Both the position numbers and the translations under genes were made by a program. Positions 1 to 12,080 of a DNA stretch of 64,000 nt are shown here, piece after piece. Below the pieces are notes generated by a model. The model searched no databases and was not told where the DNA came from. It saw only the letters and a list, made by a program, of their open reading frames with translations. Origin of the DNA: Charina bottae (taxonomy: Eukaryota > Chordata > Lepidosauria > Squamata > Charinaidae). The stretch's first letter is position 1. The number at the start of each line of letters is the position of its first letter. The stretch covers positions 7,972,501 through 8,036,500 of the forward strand of contig JALMGJ010000015.1 of assembly GCA_023362775.1 (NCBI GenBank), given 5' to 3'.

Positions 1-118
1 ATGTTTCAGTGTTTTAAGATTGGTTACCTTGTTTTAATTATTGTTGTGCTTTTACGCTGCCCAGAGTCACATTATGTGAGATGGCCGGCTGTATAAATTT
101 GCTAAATAAATGAAATTT
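1..118 (+). mobile_element. CR1/L2-clade LINE 3' end (fragment)
   Basis: The sequence carries the 3'-terminal signature seen repeatedly in this window: GCCCAGAGTCA, then a short hairpin and GAGATGGCCGGC, then TATAAATTTGCTAAATAAATG as an A-rich tail. The same signature ends the long LINE at 18.2-22 kb on the other strand. Only the terminal 100 bases or so are present, and the upstream part lies outside the window or was never copied. It has no coding capacity. Confidence 0.65.
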
Positions 119-1285
119 AAATTCTATTAATTACAAATATGACCATTCCTCAGCAATATATTTAATGTTTTATTCCTGTTATATTGAAAAGCACAATCTG
201 GTAATAACTTTTGGAAGGGCTGCCATGAGTCTGTGGGCTAAGGCTGTGTATGTGTACCTCTGCTTCTCCCATTCACTTTGGAATACATCTTATGGCACTG
301 AATGAGGCTCACTTTGGAACAGACGTACCCTGGATTGCTCAGTGAATTTCTCCCACTCTTTTGCTCCATCCTCTGTGGCCTTCCGTTTCTTCCGGATTCC
401 TAGAACAACAAAAAAGCTTCTTTTGCAGCTATAAATACAGCTGTCAACTGGATTGTGCCCAGGGGGTGGTGCATCATGGTTTGCTAAATTTTAATCAGGC
501 TAATGTTTGCATTTGTGTGGAGTTCACGTGTCCTGCAAAGCTCTTAATCCTCCATTTGCCATACCAGGCAAAATGCCCAGCCTCACTTGGGGCTTTGCTA
601 GCAAACAGTTCTGATTCCATTGACTTCTCGCCACCACATTCTTAATGCATTTATAGATCTGATAAGAGCTTTACTTGAGATCTCGTCTCTGCATAGCAGA
701 TACAGGAGTTTCTGTTGCCGGTGGTATAAGTTCCCCTCTTTTTTTCCACCTCTTATACAACATAGGTTTCCTGACAATTTAAAATGAAAACCATCCATCT
801 CTCTCTCTTTGTTGTCATACATAGACTAGGAAAGATATGGCATAAAATACTGACAGCTGGGCAAGATTTCTTAGTGCAAGGGACGGCAATGTGAAATTTC
901 TCTTAAGTGGTTGAAAAAGTGATCAGGAATTGCTCCTAACTTTGAATGAAAACCCAAATAATTTTAAAGCTCGTAACATTGGTTTCTTAAATTGTAGCTA
1001 ATATTGATAGAATATCTACTTTTTTTCTTTTCTTTTTTTCCAATACTCTAAGTTATCTAACAGAATGTCAAGAATTTGAAATGAGATCATATAAATATCA
1101 TTGTATTGAAATAATATAATGTATCAAGATTTATAACAACATTATAAAAAGGAAAAAAAATGAATTGCTCCTAGACATAGATATTTTAAAGAAATCTTTC
1201 ATGGAATCTGCTGCAATAGGTGTTTAAAAGGATCTCTAACAGGATGAAAGCTAGTGCTAACATTTGCCCTTCCTGGTATAATCAT
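119..1285. other. unassigned AT-rich sequence
   Basis: There is no recognisable gene or repeat. The short open frames at 361-645 (plus) and 598-822 (minus) overlap on opposite strands and show no known domain, so I treat them as chance. Confidence 0.6.
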
Positions 1286-1287
1286 CA

Positions 1288-1560
1288 TCAATTTTTTTTT
1301 ATTTCGGTCATAGACCAGCATACAACTAGTAACATAACAATTATGCTAAAATAGAAATAAAAATAAAAAGTAATATTGATAGCATAAAATAAGGTAAAGA
1401 TAAAATTATTAAGGTAAAATTACAGAGTACAGGTATTAAAAAGCAAAAAAAAAATCCTATAAAATTACAATTAATTTTACAATGAATAGTCTATATACTA
1501 TAAATAACTAGGGCAAATAACTATAAAAGGGCATAAGTAATACTAGAATTTGTATAACAC
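1288..1560 (-). mobile_element. non-LTR LINE 3' end, copy 1
   Basis: Read on the minus strand, the segment ends in GGTCTATGACCGAAAT followed by an A-rich stretch and a short (GAT)n tail. The same terminal words recur at about 1606-1632, so two 3' ends of one LINE family lie head to tail. The remainder is A/T-rich and shows no frame. The upstream limit is approximate. Confidence 0.5.
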
Positions 1561-1603
1561 TACGAGAATGTAAAGCTATGCTAACTTATATTATCAAATC
1601 AAA

Positions 1604-2060
1604 TCAATTTTTATTCCGTCATAGACCAGCAAACAAAACAGAAGGTTCACCTCTGATTAGAATAAAAGAAAAAAAACTTAAAATTCTAAAAAATCTAAAA
1701 AAAATTAGAAGAGATATTGCGGCGTGCTGTACAGATTATAGAGCAATATTTAGCTGTGGTCAATGAAGTAAAATCAGATTGGTCTGATAAAAACAGCTTG
1801 AGGTAAAAAGAATCCGAACGACCTGGATATTTGGTAAGAAATTGAGATAATAATTCCTGGCGAGCATCTGCATAGAGAGGACAATATAAAATGATGTGTT
1901 CCATTGTTTCAAGTACTCCTCTGCCACATGGGCACAGTCTTTGATTGAAAGGGATATTTCGATATCTCCCTTCAATAACAGCTGTTGGAAGGGCATTGAA
2001 TCTAGCCACCTGGTATAATCTTAGGTGGTCAGTAGGAAGCTGAATTTTCTAAAATATATG
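1604..2060 (-). mobile_element. non-LTR retrotransposon, C-terminal end and 3' tail
   Basis: A minus-strand frame from about 2009 to 1695 encodes 104 residues with a cysteine/histidine motif near residues 26-44 (CPCG, then ETMEHI, then LYCPLY). This CxCG...EHxxxxCP arrangement is typical of the region after the reverse transcriptase in several non-LTR LINE clades. It is followed by the 3' terminus GGTCTATGACGGAATAAAAA and a (TTGAT)n-type tail. The copy is strongly 5'-truncated, with no RT core and no catalytic residues. Clade assignment (R4, Vingi or I-like) is not possible from this piece alone. It is not a host gene. Confidence 0.6.
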
Positions 2061-2263
2061 AGAAAAGCATAGGCTTTCTTCTTCATTGTTTAAAAACTTA
2101 GCATGCTTATTGAAAACAAAAACAAAACAAACAAAAAACCCACCAGTATCTTTGCAGATTATTCTTCTTTGGCACTTCCTGGACTGACTATGTAATCAGT
2201 GTTGCATACTCCCATGGTCATTCCAAAAGTACCATGTAATTCCTGACAACTTTATTTATTTTT

Positions 2264-2507
2264 TTATTTTCTATCCCGCCTTTATTATTTTTTATAAATA
2301 ACTCAAGGCAACAAACATAGCTAATATTCCCTCCTCCTATTTTCCCCACAACAACAACCCTGTGAGATGAGTTGGGCTGAGAGAGAGTGACCGGCCCAAG
2401 GTCACCCAGCCGGCTTTCATGCCTAAGGCAGGACTAGAACTCTCAGTCTCCTGGTCTCTAGCCTGTTGCCTTAACCACTAGACCAAACTGGCTCTCTCAA
2501 ATTTGGC
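2264..2507 (-). mobile_element. tRNA-derived SINE (Sauria/Squam type), body A
   Basis: On the minus strand the tRNA-like head contains an A-box-like TGGTCTAGTGG and a B-box-like GAGTTCTAGTCC. It is followed by CTTGGGCCAGTCAC, a GTTGTTGTTGTGGGGAAAAT body and the terminal words AATAAAGGCGGGATAG. This is a nearly full-length copy. Such SINEs have pol III promoters and depend on LINE enzymes for copying. The same family recurs at 7.97, 28.6 and 33.8 kb. Confidence 0.8.
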
Positions 2508-2751
2508 ATATATTTAAAAATGGTTTAAGAGGCCACACTATCAATATGCTCCCCACCCCCATGTAGATAGATTAATGGAATAACCTTACACTAGTTTGGT
2601 CATCTCTAGCTGGAAAACTTTTATGGAATTTTCCAGATCACTGAAATAATAGGATCTATGGGAAAGGTCATTTGGCTTGTGACTATAGCAGCTTAGATTC
2701 AGATTCACACTGATCCTGAGCATGGAAATACTATTAAGATCTGTAGCTAAA

Positions 2752-3570
2752 TTCATTCATTGGCGATCACTCGTAGCCGAGTAAGATTGTCTTCCAAGGG
2801 TAAAATTTTAACAGTGGATCCGTAAGTGGCTGTAAAGGCCAATTCTGGATCCGCACAACCTCCCACAATGAGGGCATAGGTTTCCGGGTGGGAGATGGTC
2901 ATGATGAGGGTTTGCTTGACGTGCCTTCCTTTTAGCTCTTTTCTCCCTTTCGCCCTGTACTCATGCTTCTTCAAAGTCCATAGCGCCTTTAATAAAGGCT
3001 GACCTCCAATTGAAACGCTCATGAGTTAGGGCTTCCCAGTTCTCAATGCTGATATTACATTTTTTAAAATTAGCTTTGAGAGTGTCTTTGAATCTCTTTT
3101 GCTGTCCACCAATATTCCGTTTTCCATTCTTAAGTTGGGAGTAAAGTAGCTGCTTTGGAAGACGATGGTCAGGCATTCGAACAACATGGCCGGTCCAGCG
3201 AAGTTGATGTTGGATGATCATTGTTTCAATGCTGGTGGTTTTCGCTTCTTCTAATACGCTAACATTAGTCTGCCTATCTTCCCAAGTAATTTGCAGAATT
3301 TTTCGGAGGCAGCGTTGATGGAAGCTTTGAGGAAGTTGGAGGTGGCGTTTGTAGAGGGTCCATGTTTCACAGGCGTACAGAAGGGTTGGTAGTACAATGG
3401 CTTTGTAAACAAGCATTTTGGTCCCCCTGAGAATGTCCCGATCCTCAAACACTCTACGCTTCATTCGGGAGAAAGCTACACTCGCAGAGCTCAGGCGATG
3501 CTGAATTTCAGCGTCGATGTCGGCTTTTGTAGATAGATGGCTGCCGAGATAAGAAAAGTGGTGTTTAATA
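2752..3570 (-). mobile_element. non-LTR retrotransposon, RT C-terminal half with zinc-finger-like end
   Basis: Minus-strand frames read YLGSHLSTKADIDAEI (about 3540-3490), then KMLVYKAIVLPTLLYACETW, QRCLRKIL, LRWTGHVVRMPDHRLPKQLL and KRFKDTLKA. These are the conserved words downstream of the reverse-transcriptase active site in a common vertebrate and invertebrate LINE group. After a frameshift near 2960, a Cys2His-type motif (CPHCG, then SRIGLYSH) lies at about 2876-2825, as expected at this family's C-terminus. The endonuclease and RT catalytic core are absent, so the copy is 5'-truncated and dead. I leave the clade open (RTE-like or L2-like). Confidence 0.75.
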
Positions 3571-3867
3571 CCCCTATGGCTAAGACAATAGCAGGATAAG
3601 TGTTAATGAAATAAATATGAATTTTAGAAGGAATAAGGAAGGACAATAAGATAATAAATTGGGGAAAAACAAAGGGAGCAGTCAGGGCAAGACCTGCAAA
3701 CAGTGATCCAGTATGCACACACAAGGTGGATTTTTGAGCACACCATTGTGGCCATCAACTTGACTTTCCACATTCTGTGGAAATCCATGCATTGCACAGT
3801 CCTCTTTCCAAAAATATAGTCTCCCTGGCTGTCCAAGGTTTCCATTAAATTTCAAGAGAAGACTTCA
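3571..3867. other. unassigned sequence
   Basis: I recognise no gene or repeat between the LINE and the hAT MITE. The short minus-strand frames here overlap each other in different frames and look incidental. Confidence 0.5.
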
Positions 3868-3875
3868 GGTGGGAA

Positions 3876-4038
3876 CAGGGCCGCAACTAGGGGCGGCAAG
3901 TGGGGCATGTGCCCCAGGCGCTGCGATGGGGGGTGCACCAAAATGATGCCCGGGGGGGCACCAAAATGACAAAATAACCCATGGGGGGTTTGGAATCCAT
4001 GTTTGCCCCGGGTGACACAGACCCTAGTTCCATCCCTG
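3876..4038. mobile_element. hAT-type MITE, 163 bp, with 8-bp TSD
   Basis: The left end CAGGGCCGCAACTAGGG and the reverse complement of the right end, CAGGGATGGAACTAGGG, form 17-bp terminal inverted repeats with 3 mismatches. The element is flanked by a perfect 8-bp duplication GGTGGGAA at 3868-3875 and 4039-4046. CAGGG ends plus an 8-bp duplication are the hAT hallmark. The interior is G/C-rich with two GCACCAAAATGA words and has no transposase, so it must have been mobilised by an autonomous relative in trans. Confidence 0.85.
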
Positions 4039-4046
4039 GGTGGGAA

Positions 4047-5335
4047 CTGCTCCACAGGGACTTTTTCAGATTGGAAGGAAAGGCAGCCAGGGAAGCTGAA
4101 AAGTAGCAGAATGAAGTTTAATAGGAAACTCCACCATCACAACAGCAGCATCTTTCACCACTTTCAACAATAAAGCAAACTCAGAAACATCCCCAAGTGT
4201 GAATGTCCTAGTCTTCATGAGTCCTGTATGCACATCTATGTTCCAGTGCATTTAGGTCTTTTTGGATTTGAACAGAGAGGTACTAGGTTCCCAGGATACC
4301 TGATGCACATGTTGTATATGCACATGATGTATATGCACACTTTTGAACATGGGAAGTTTAGACCGTAAGTTAGACTTCAATCACTTCCTTCATACATTTC
4401 CCGAATTTCTCATAGTGAAAGTATTTAAAAATTGGATAACCTTTATTGCAGGTTATCAAATTCTGGATTTCCTCCGATTTAATTATTAGAAGAATGCTTG
4501 ATCTGGAGGTAACTAAACCCTTCATTATTGGGCATCAGGCTGCTATGCAAAACATTTCCTAGGAAGTACATCCCATTGAAATAAACAAAATGTACTTCTG
4601 AGCAATTTTTTTTAGGGACTGGCCACAATTCCTATTTCCTCCCCTCTCCTTTCTGGTTAAATTATTTTAAAATTATTTTTCCTTTTAAAACCAGAAGATG
4701 TAATGGAAAATCAAACTGGCTTCCTGAACTTTTGGTTAGAATACTTTTGCTGTTATGCAGGGAGAAGTGAAGGCTTAATGGTGGTGAATGGCAATGGAAT
4801 ACTTGTGGGTTCTGGCTAAGTTAAGAGTAATGCCACAAGGATTAGCTTCTTTACAGTCATGACTGATGGCCATGAAAATAGATATGAGGCAGAGATCAAA
4901 CATGATACAAAATAATGCAATTACGTTACTGAAAACAGTCTTCTTTGGCCCACGAAAAGGGAAAATTGGTCAAAAAGGCATGGATGAGTGAGCTGACATT
5001 ATGCAAGAGGTCAATTTTTATTATAAATCTAACCCCAGTTGGTTTTGCATTGCAGAAAATGACTTATTTGGGTCATAGGGACTTACACTGTTCTGGTAAG
5101 TAGAAGCAGCAAATACGTTTCCTGTAGTCCGTGGACGGTTTCTGTCTCTGTGAAAGATTTCTGGAACATCTCTTTTAAACTGTTGCATGTATGCACAGGT
5201 TTCTGCTTCCCTTTACTAAATCTCTATGGCAGGATGCATAACTCACCTTGTCTTGGAATAGCATGATGGGAAAGTCAAGATGCCTATTTCTGATGTATCT
5301 CTAATTCTCCCTTTTGGTCATATCAACAGTTACAA
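4047..5335. other. unassigned sequence
   Basis: I see no gene or clear repeat. A small imperfect duplication of TATATGCACA words occurs near 4305-4345. Confidence 0.55.
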
Positions 5336-5339
5336 CTTT

Positions 5340-5545
5340 CAATCATTGATTGATCAATTGATTGAATTTATATCCTGCATTACCTTTAGATGGTTAAGGC
5401 AGTCTTATTTTACTGTATCCCCACAACAACTATCCTATGAGATACAAGAGAGACACGGAGAGAGATTGTCCTAAAGTCAAGCCATGAGACTTGGATCTTA
5501 CAAATCCATGTCCAACACTTTATCTATTGCACTACATTGCATCTC
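5340..5545 (-). mobile_element. ancient diverged SINE copy (probable)
   Basis: The word order matches the minus-strand body-A SINE: TATCCTGCATTACC, CCCCACAACAACTATCCTATGAGA, a GAGAGA run, a CCTAAAGTCAAGCCATG segment and an A-box-like region near 5530-5545. Many substitutions have accumulated. This suggests a much older copy than those at 2.3 or 28.6 kb. A repeat library search would be needed to be sure. Confidence 0.45.
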
Positions 5546-5874
5546 TGGAAGATACTCTATGACCTCCAGTTATGCATCTGTAATGTTTTGAATGAAAAAA
5601 AAATCAGAGAACTGGCATAAATTTGCTATTTGGTTCAGCAATAAGCATTTTCATCCCTACGTTTGGTCCATTTCATACATCCTTCATCGACACACATGTG
5701 CACTCACAAATACATTCAAACTAATAGTCTTCACAGTGCTAAATGTTGTATAGTCAAAACTACATATTCCAAGTGGGATAAGGAGATAGAAGACCTGGGA
5801 GAACACAAGTGAAGGAAGAAATCCAGAAATAATGTGAGGATGAAGCATGCCCAAGGCCCATGACTTTACTATAG

Positions 5875-5925
5875 ACAAAACAAAACAAAACAAAACAAAA
5901 CAAAACAAAACAAAACAAAACAAAC
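5875..5925. repeat. (CAAAA)n microsatellite
   Basis: About ten uninterrupted CAAAA pentamers. They create an artefactual Phe/Cys/Val-rich open frame on the minus strand. Confidence 0.95.
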
Positions 5926-6900
5926 CATATAATTATTACAATGTATAAACCTGGTTAAATGGTGAGGAATGGAACAGCTGGGGAAAAGGGGGGATGAAAT
6001 GGAGTATGCTGGAAAGGGCCTGGCTCCATGCTGTCACGTTTTGTTGCAGGTCCTACTTGTATTCTAATAAGCTTGCTGGAACTGATGTAACTTTCCCCTA
6101 ATTATAATTGCTTGACTTAAATCTAATGAGTCATTCAGCTTGAAACGATTGGGAATCCCTCATGCTGTTTCTCAATCAGTCTCGCCATTCATTGAGCAAT
6201 TGAAAGATGATATCAGGAGAACATGATTTAAGGGGCCAATGCAGTTCTCATAAGAGGCCAACAATGGGGCCTCCTGTAGGAACTGGCAAAGGTTTATCCC
6301 AAGTCCACTTTGGTGCTCAGCATCTCAATAAATGACTTAGATGATGAGGTGGAAATATATACCTCTTCCACTTACAAATATACAGCTCAGGGGTTAGGAT
6401 GATGTCAACCCTAGAGAATTGGGTTCAGATATAAAAATAGCAGAATGCACTGAGCTGCATGGTGCAAAATTATATTTAGCAAAGATGTATCACAAATGAA
6501 ACATGGGTCATAGACTAAACAGCAACATAATGCTGTGGTCAAAAGCATACGTCATTAGGAAATTTACAAAAAGGTAAGGCAAACACCTGTTTTAGGCCAA
6601 AAGAGTCAGAATTTAGGTTGAACTAGAACTTTTCCAACCTGCCTTCCATTTGCACACATCTTCATATATCAGTTGTCCATAGTTTTACCTATGTGACCAC
6701 TCAAAGTTTTCTGAGGAATCTCATTTCAAAAGTCAAGTCCTTATATAATTGCATAAGTGTCTCCACTCCATCCAGAATTTATGAAAGGAAATCTAGTCTG
6801 CAAAAATGTTCAAAAGTTTAGAAAATGTCATAGAGACACAAACCTACCAAGAGTTGCTGGAATCTTCAGAAGTCCTGGGAAAATCTGACTTTTTAGAGAC
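5926..6900. other. unassigned sequence
   Basis: No gene, RNA or repeat recognised. Confidence 0.55.
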
Positions 6901-6902
6901 AT

Positions 6903-6962
6903 AATTTGGTTGGAAACCGCCCACAGTTCTCCTTGTAGAGAAGATGGGCGGTAATATATCCA

Positions 6963-7001
<39 letters not shown>

Positions 7002-7002
7002 A
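6903..7002 (+). mobile_element. CR1/L2-clade LINE 3' end with (AATC)n tail
   Basis: The terminal signature GGAAACCGCCCACAG ... AGATGGGCGGTAATAT is followed by CCAATCC and about nine AATC units. This is a short, heavily 5'-truncated copy. The tetranucleotide begins exactly at the LINE 3' terminus. Confidence 0.7.
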
Positions 7003-7825
7003 ATATGGGCAGTATTCAGACAGCAATCACAGTCCAGTTCTAACAAAAGGTTTCAGAGTGTAGATGCCATACTCTACAAAAATGAGTGCCTAAAGAAATG
7101 AGTGGGACCCAAAGCAAAAACTAAAATTGATTTAATTTAAATGTCAGTGTAATTAGAATGGAATGGATGGAATACAGCTAATATGATTGCTCCCATATAT
7201 GTAAGATTTTTCATCTTTTATCACTTTAACAATGAGAACTTTTGGAGGAGTTCTGAAGCCCAGACCCACAGCTCTGGGGGTCACTTGCATGAGACACCCA
7301 GGCTACAAATTATACATTTATAAGTTAGAATTTTAAGCCCAAGTGGAGCTTAGTAGAAGTGTGCAAATGAGGCCGAATTAGATTTGCAAATTTGAATTAA
7401 TTCATAAAACTGATCCAATTTGATTTGAGCACTCAATCAGTTTCCCCCAAATCAAACCAACACTGTTCAATCATTTCCATCAATTCAGAAAAATGATCCA
7501 ACTCAATCTGAATATATGAGTCAATTAGGGCAAATCCCCAAATGACGGGCAGTCTGATTTCAACTAATTCAGACAGTTAAAATGCTTATGTGCTGGCGAA
7601 AAATTATCCAAATTTGTCTGGATCGATTCAAACGTATTTGATTCAAGTTGACAAATCAATCAATATGATTCATTGAATTGATTCAATGTTTCAGATGAGT
7701 CTGAATCAGTCTTTGAGCCCCAAAAGAAAGGTGGGATATGAATATAAAAACTGACCAACAAATGGAAAACTCAGATATAAATAATTGAAGTTTAAGGTAA
7801 GATGGCACTCAATCTGAACGGCTAA
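7003..7825. other. mostly unassigned; GATTCAA-rich stretch at 7370-7700
   Basis: From about 7370 to 7700 the sequence is dominated by variants of GATTCAA and TTGAATC on both strands. Comparable stretches lie at 24.87-25.07 and 27.94-28.03 kb, so this may be a degenerate dispersed element. At 7722-7760, GGTGGGATATGAATATAAA resembles a LINE 3' terminus. Confidence 0.4.
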
Positions 7826-7915
7826 CCTCTTCTCTTCTCTTCTCTTCTCTTCTCTTCTCTTCTCTTCTCTTCTCTTCTCTTCTCTTCTCTTCTCTTCTCT
7901 TCTCTTCTCTTCTCT
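7826..7915. repeat. (TCTTC)n microsatellite
   Basis: About 17 uninterrupted pyrimidine pentamers TTCTC on the plus strand. Confidence 0.95.
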
Positions 7916-7965
7916 GGAAGAGCTCCTGTATTTAAAAGTCTTTCTTTGCTTTAGTAAGGTGTTCC

Positions 7966-8117
7966 AGTCACTCTCTCTCAGCCCAACTCACCTCACAGGG
8001 TTGCTGTTGTGGGGAAAAGAGGAGGAGGAAGGAGTATTAGGTATGTTCGCCTCCTTGAGTTATTTATAAAAATAATAAAGGCGGGATAAAAATTAATTAA
8101 ATAAATAAATAAATAAA
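7966..8117 (+). mobile_element. 5'-truncated SINE (body A)
   Basis: The copy starts inside CAGTCACTCTCTCTCAGCCC and runs through the GTTGTGGGGAAAAG body to AATAAAGGCGGGATAAAAAT with an AAATA tail. The tRNA head (A and B boxes) is missing, so it cannot be transcribed from its own promoter. Confidence 0.75.
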
Positions 8118-9540
8118 AAACTGTTGGTGGTGCAGACATTGTCATTCTTATCATTTTAGATCCTGTGAGTAAGGATAATGTAATCTCTTCATGCTTAGGT
8201 GGGCTTCTGCAATTTGTCATGCTTTGTATTTTTAGGAAAGTGGGGTCACCAGAGAGGCAAATCTGACCATTTTCTCATTTGTTTCTGATATTAGCCCCAT
8301 TTCTGAATCAGATTGGGAAGCCTGGTGAAAAACAAATTATCCAGCAAGATAATTCAACCCTATTTGGGGTTTTACCCCCCCAATACATACACTTTAGTAC
8401 TCACCTTTCTGAGAATCCTCAGTTCTTGCAAGCCATTTCCCTGCTAACACCACATATTCCTATGCAAGCAGCCATCTTTTGCTTTGTATTTTTGCTTACT
8501 GAGCCTCACTAAATTCTGGAAAGTACATTTCAGTTCTTCAGGCTGGGGAGCACAAATATAGCATTTGGATGAAATAAATTTTGCTTCCAACCTTTGTCTG
8601 TGCTGAGGACACTTCCCTTCCTCTCCTTTTCTTCCTCCTGTAGTCCCTGGACTCATTCCATTAAGGAATTCAATGACAACATTGACCAATATCATTGTGT
8701 TCCATTTGGGAACATCCCAAAACATCCACTTAATCTCTGTTGGAAATAGAGAACAATGGAGTGACAAAAGTTCCCAAGGCCTGTTTACTCCAGCATCTAG
8801 TCCACTGCAATTGTCAAAATCAAACTGACCAGCATTGCTTTGAAATGCAAATTCCAACAAACTTCCTCAGACAGATGGTGGTGTTTTATAACTGGATATG
8901 GTGATACCTTCTTTACAGCAACAAAAGAGACAAACAAAAAAGAGAATGAAATGGAAGTGATAGTTGATTATAAGCAAGTTGATGCCTTCTAGATATTTTG
9001 GGCTTCAGCTTCCATCTGCCTGCCAACATGGACATTGGCAAGGGGTTGTAGGGGTAGTGCTGAAAAATATCTGGAATGTCGATCCTTGGGTTCTATCGAA
9101 CTTTGGTTTGGTCTGTTGCCAGAGTTGTTCAAATACATAATGAATATTCTACTTAATGAGTTCCATGGCCTTGTTTTAGATTTTGTTTTGACAAGTCACT
9201 TTTAAAAAATACTCTCATAAGCCAAAGGATTCCTGGTGCCAACTCAATGAAGAAAGATACACCCGAATTTATTACACCCCAAACCATGCACAGTGGTTTT
9301 TTCCCTTATTTATGTAATCTGTACCTTCCCTGCATTTCAGATCTTGATCCAAAGAAGAAAGAAAGAAAAGTATAAGAAGTAACAGATGGACTGGAGCTGG
9401 TTTTGTGAGAAAGAACAAAAGTACAGACAACTTAGTGAAAGTTGCTTCCCAAAGGGTTACATCAGATCATTTTTGGGGGGAAAATGCAGCTTTACCACAT
9501 AGGCTTTGCTTTTTCTTTACCATTAAGAATGAGAAACTAT
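8118..9540. other. unassigned sequence
   Basis: I recognise no gene or repeat. The 138-codon minus-strand frame at 8444-8860 has no familiar domain, and its composition does not differ from the flanks. Confidence 0.5.
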
Positions 9541-9544
9541 CTAT

Positions 9545-9739
9545 ACCTACCTATCATCTCTCTCTCATCTCTCTCTTTCTCTCTCTCTCTCTATCTCTCA
9601 TCTCTCATCTCTCATCTCTCATCTCTCATCTCTCATCTCTCATCTCTCATCTCTCATCTCTCATCTCTATCATCTCTATCATCTATCTGTCCATCCATCC
9701 ATCCATCCATCCATCCATCCATCCATCCATCCATCCATC
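9545..9739. repeat. compound microsatellite (TC)n, (CATCTCT)n, (ATCC)n
   Basis: A TC-rich run passes into about ten copies of the heptamer CATCTCT (about 9589-9668), then CTAT units, then about twelve ATCC units. Period 7 next to period 4 suggests successive slippage of related pyrimidine words. The two overlapping Ser/Ile/His-rich frames here are artefacts. Confidence 0.95.
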
Positions 9740-10343
9740 TGATATTAAACCCCATTGAGCCCTTTTTTTCTTAGTTAACTTAATGGGTTTTGTTTGCAAC
9801 CTCAGAGATTTATTGTTTCATTGCATCACAAAAGAAAGCTGAAACATCTGGCTTAGAGGAAAGTTGAGTCTAAAGTAGACTTAAAAACTGTCCTCTCTGG
9901 TATGAAAATTTGCTATAAAATATAGCCTACCATCTCCTCCATCTCTATCCTTGATTTCTGAAGTATCTCCATGTCACATTTCAGATTGTTAAATAGCTCG
10001 GGAACAAGGATATTGCTCCCACAACATCCTATGAACTTACGACATAGTTAATAAAATAGGTAGATAGGTAAGTTGATGGATGGATGGATAGATTTCTATA
10101 CAGTAGATATTACTAACAAAGAAAAGGTCTGTTGTGCCAGTGACAACTTGCCTTTCATAATAATTCTCAGTAGCAGCAAGGTGCAGTGAAGGATTTAAAT
10201 CCTATTCCATGAAATGTGGTTTCAGTCCAAATCACCCTTTAATGATTGCTCTTCAAATCATTCCCATCATCATCATCATCCAGAGAATTTGCAGTAAGCC
10301 ACATCATGTGGGGTTGCTTGAACTTGGCTTTGCATATGTGTGT
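9740..10343. other. unassigned sequence
   Basis: No gene seen. There is a short (GATG)n/(GATA)n run near 10060-10092 and a (CAT)n run near 10263-10280. Confidence 0.5.
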
Positions 10344-10348
10344 GAACT

Positions 10349-10595
10349 TGTCCTGACTTCGGGCGTAGAAATAACACACTGAGGCTGGAATCAGACTCTA
10401 GTGATTTATTATCCTACTACCCTAACAGAATCCAGCTAAACTAAATCGGCTTGAGGAAGCCCAGAGATAGAGTCCAGAATCTAGGGCGGGGCTTTCTTGA
10501 GTCTCTTGGGAGGGAAAGATAGATTCTCAGTACTACGCATGCGTTTCCCTTCCTGGAGGGAGCCCCCTCCTTCACCGCCCGTTATCTCCCTGACA
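10349..10595 (-). mobile_element. solo LTR, 247 bp, with 5-bp TSD
   Basis: The segment begins TGTCCTGACT and ends CCCTGACA, so the termini are TGTC...GACA. It is flanked by a perfect 5-bp duplication GAACT at 10344-10348 and 10596-10600. A polyadenylation-like AATAAA lies on the minus strand at 10410-10405, which sets the orientation. No internal coding region remains, so this is probably the product of recombination between two LTRs. It is not the same LTR as at 45.72-46.09 kb. Confidence 0.75.
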
Positions 10596-10600
10596 GAACT

Positions 10601-12070
10601 AAACCATTGCGTTATGTAAACCATGGCTTTGCATTTGGCGCAATCCCTGCCTATTCACAATAAGGCAGAGCTAAATGAAGCGTGGCTTCTTGGCACTGTG
10701 AACCAAGTTTGTAAGTGATACGTTGCCACCCTCTACTTGGAGGCAACCTCCTCTTAACTGAAACAAAGATACTTTTCAATAGATATATGTAAGATTAGGG
10801 TGATAATAACAACAACAACCACAGTAATAAGAACTATTCCAGGCCTTGAAGCTGGAGAAGCCATAATAAAATGTATGAATAAGACTGTCAACTGGAGTAA
10901 AGGAATATGGCGACACCGTTTGCATGTATGTGCTAGCAGGTTGGCAAAGAATTGGCAAGGAATTGCAGGATTTAATTTTCTGTGCACTAACTACAAATTG
11001 TGTCTCTTTCTCACAATACATGCAAGGCACCAGGCGCCGTACATATTGAACAGTACATATTCCCAGGAATATTAAGCTAAGGCCTGCCCACACAACTTGA
11101 GTTTCTTCCAAAAAATCAAAGCAAAACTAGTCAGGGCACTTTTAATTTCCAGGCTGTTGGGATTGCTGAATATTGCCTGTTGTCTTGTACAGAGGTTCCA
11201 TTGATTTGTCAACAGCAGCATGATGGGGACTGTCAAAAGAAAGATGGTTTCATTCAGGACCCAGAGAATGAGAATCGGCTAATCCCACATCATCTCAAAT
11301 CATAGTTTATAAGCACAGACTGGTAAATTACTGATCTGAAAGTGCAATACAATTACAACTCAGATAATATATCTGGAGCAGGGTGCAGTGAATAATGTAC
11401 ATTGCATATCATTTTGGACTTTGGATCTTTTCCGACAACACTCCTCAATCACGTCTGGTAATAACTACTGATTTTTTTTTTGTTCAGGCAAACAAGTGAT
11501 AAAACCCTTGTTTGGCACAACCGCTGGATTAGAATGTTCTATGCAGACCAGAGATTAGAGAACATTTGAATAAGTAAATTACATTTTCAAGCAATCATCT
11601 TAAAAATCCTATTACAAAGGTCTTTTTATTCCTCACCAGAAGCTTAGCTGCTATGTAGATGCATCCAGTGAATCCCTCAAGAAGATCTGGAATCAGCGTT
11701 GTCTTTGCAGAAATAAAATGTACCAATATAATACAGAAGTTCAGTCAGCAAGGGATTAACCAAAGGAATGAACTTTTTTTCCTAAGAAGCTCCTCTGATA
11801 GTAAAATTATCTTAGAGTGATATTACACCTCAGAATGGCCTAGCAAGGAGATAACAGAGAAGAATATCTAATTCTATCACTCTCGCTTTAAATCCCAGGC
11901 AACCTGAAAGGGGGATTAGATTGGTCATCTTGTTTTCTGGTGCCAAAACAAGTTGTCAATTCAGATTTGAGGACTAAGGCACAATCACAGTTAAAACACT
12001 ATCAATCAGAAATATATCAGGATAGCCTACATGCAAACAACAACAACAAAACCACTGTATTTACAGAAAG
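10601..12070. other. unassigned sequence
   Basis: No gene seen. AAACCATGG-type words at 10600-10630 resemble those near 41.49-41.53 kb and may mark an old dispersed repeat. An (AAC)n run is at 10808-10821. Confidence 0.45.
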
Positions 12071-12080
12071 GTGTGTGAAG

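Noticed and set aside
9405..9774. Ser/Leu/Ile/His-rich frames
   Set aside because: Translation of the compound microsatellite at 9.55-9.74 kb.
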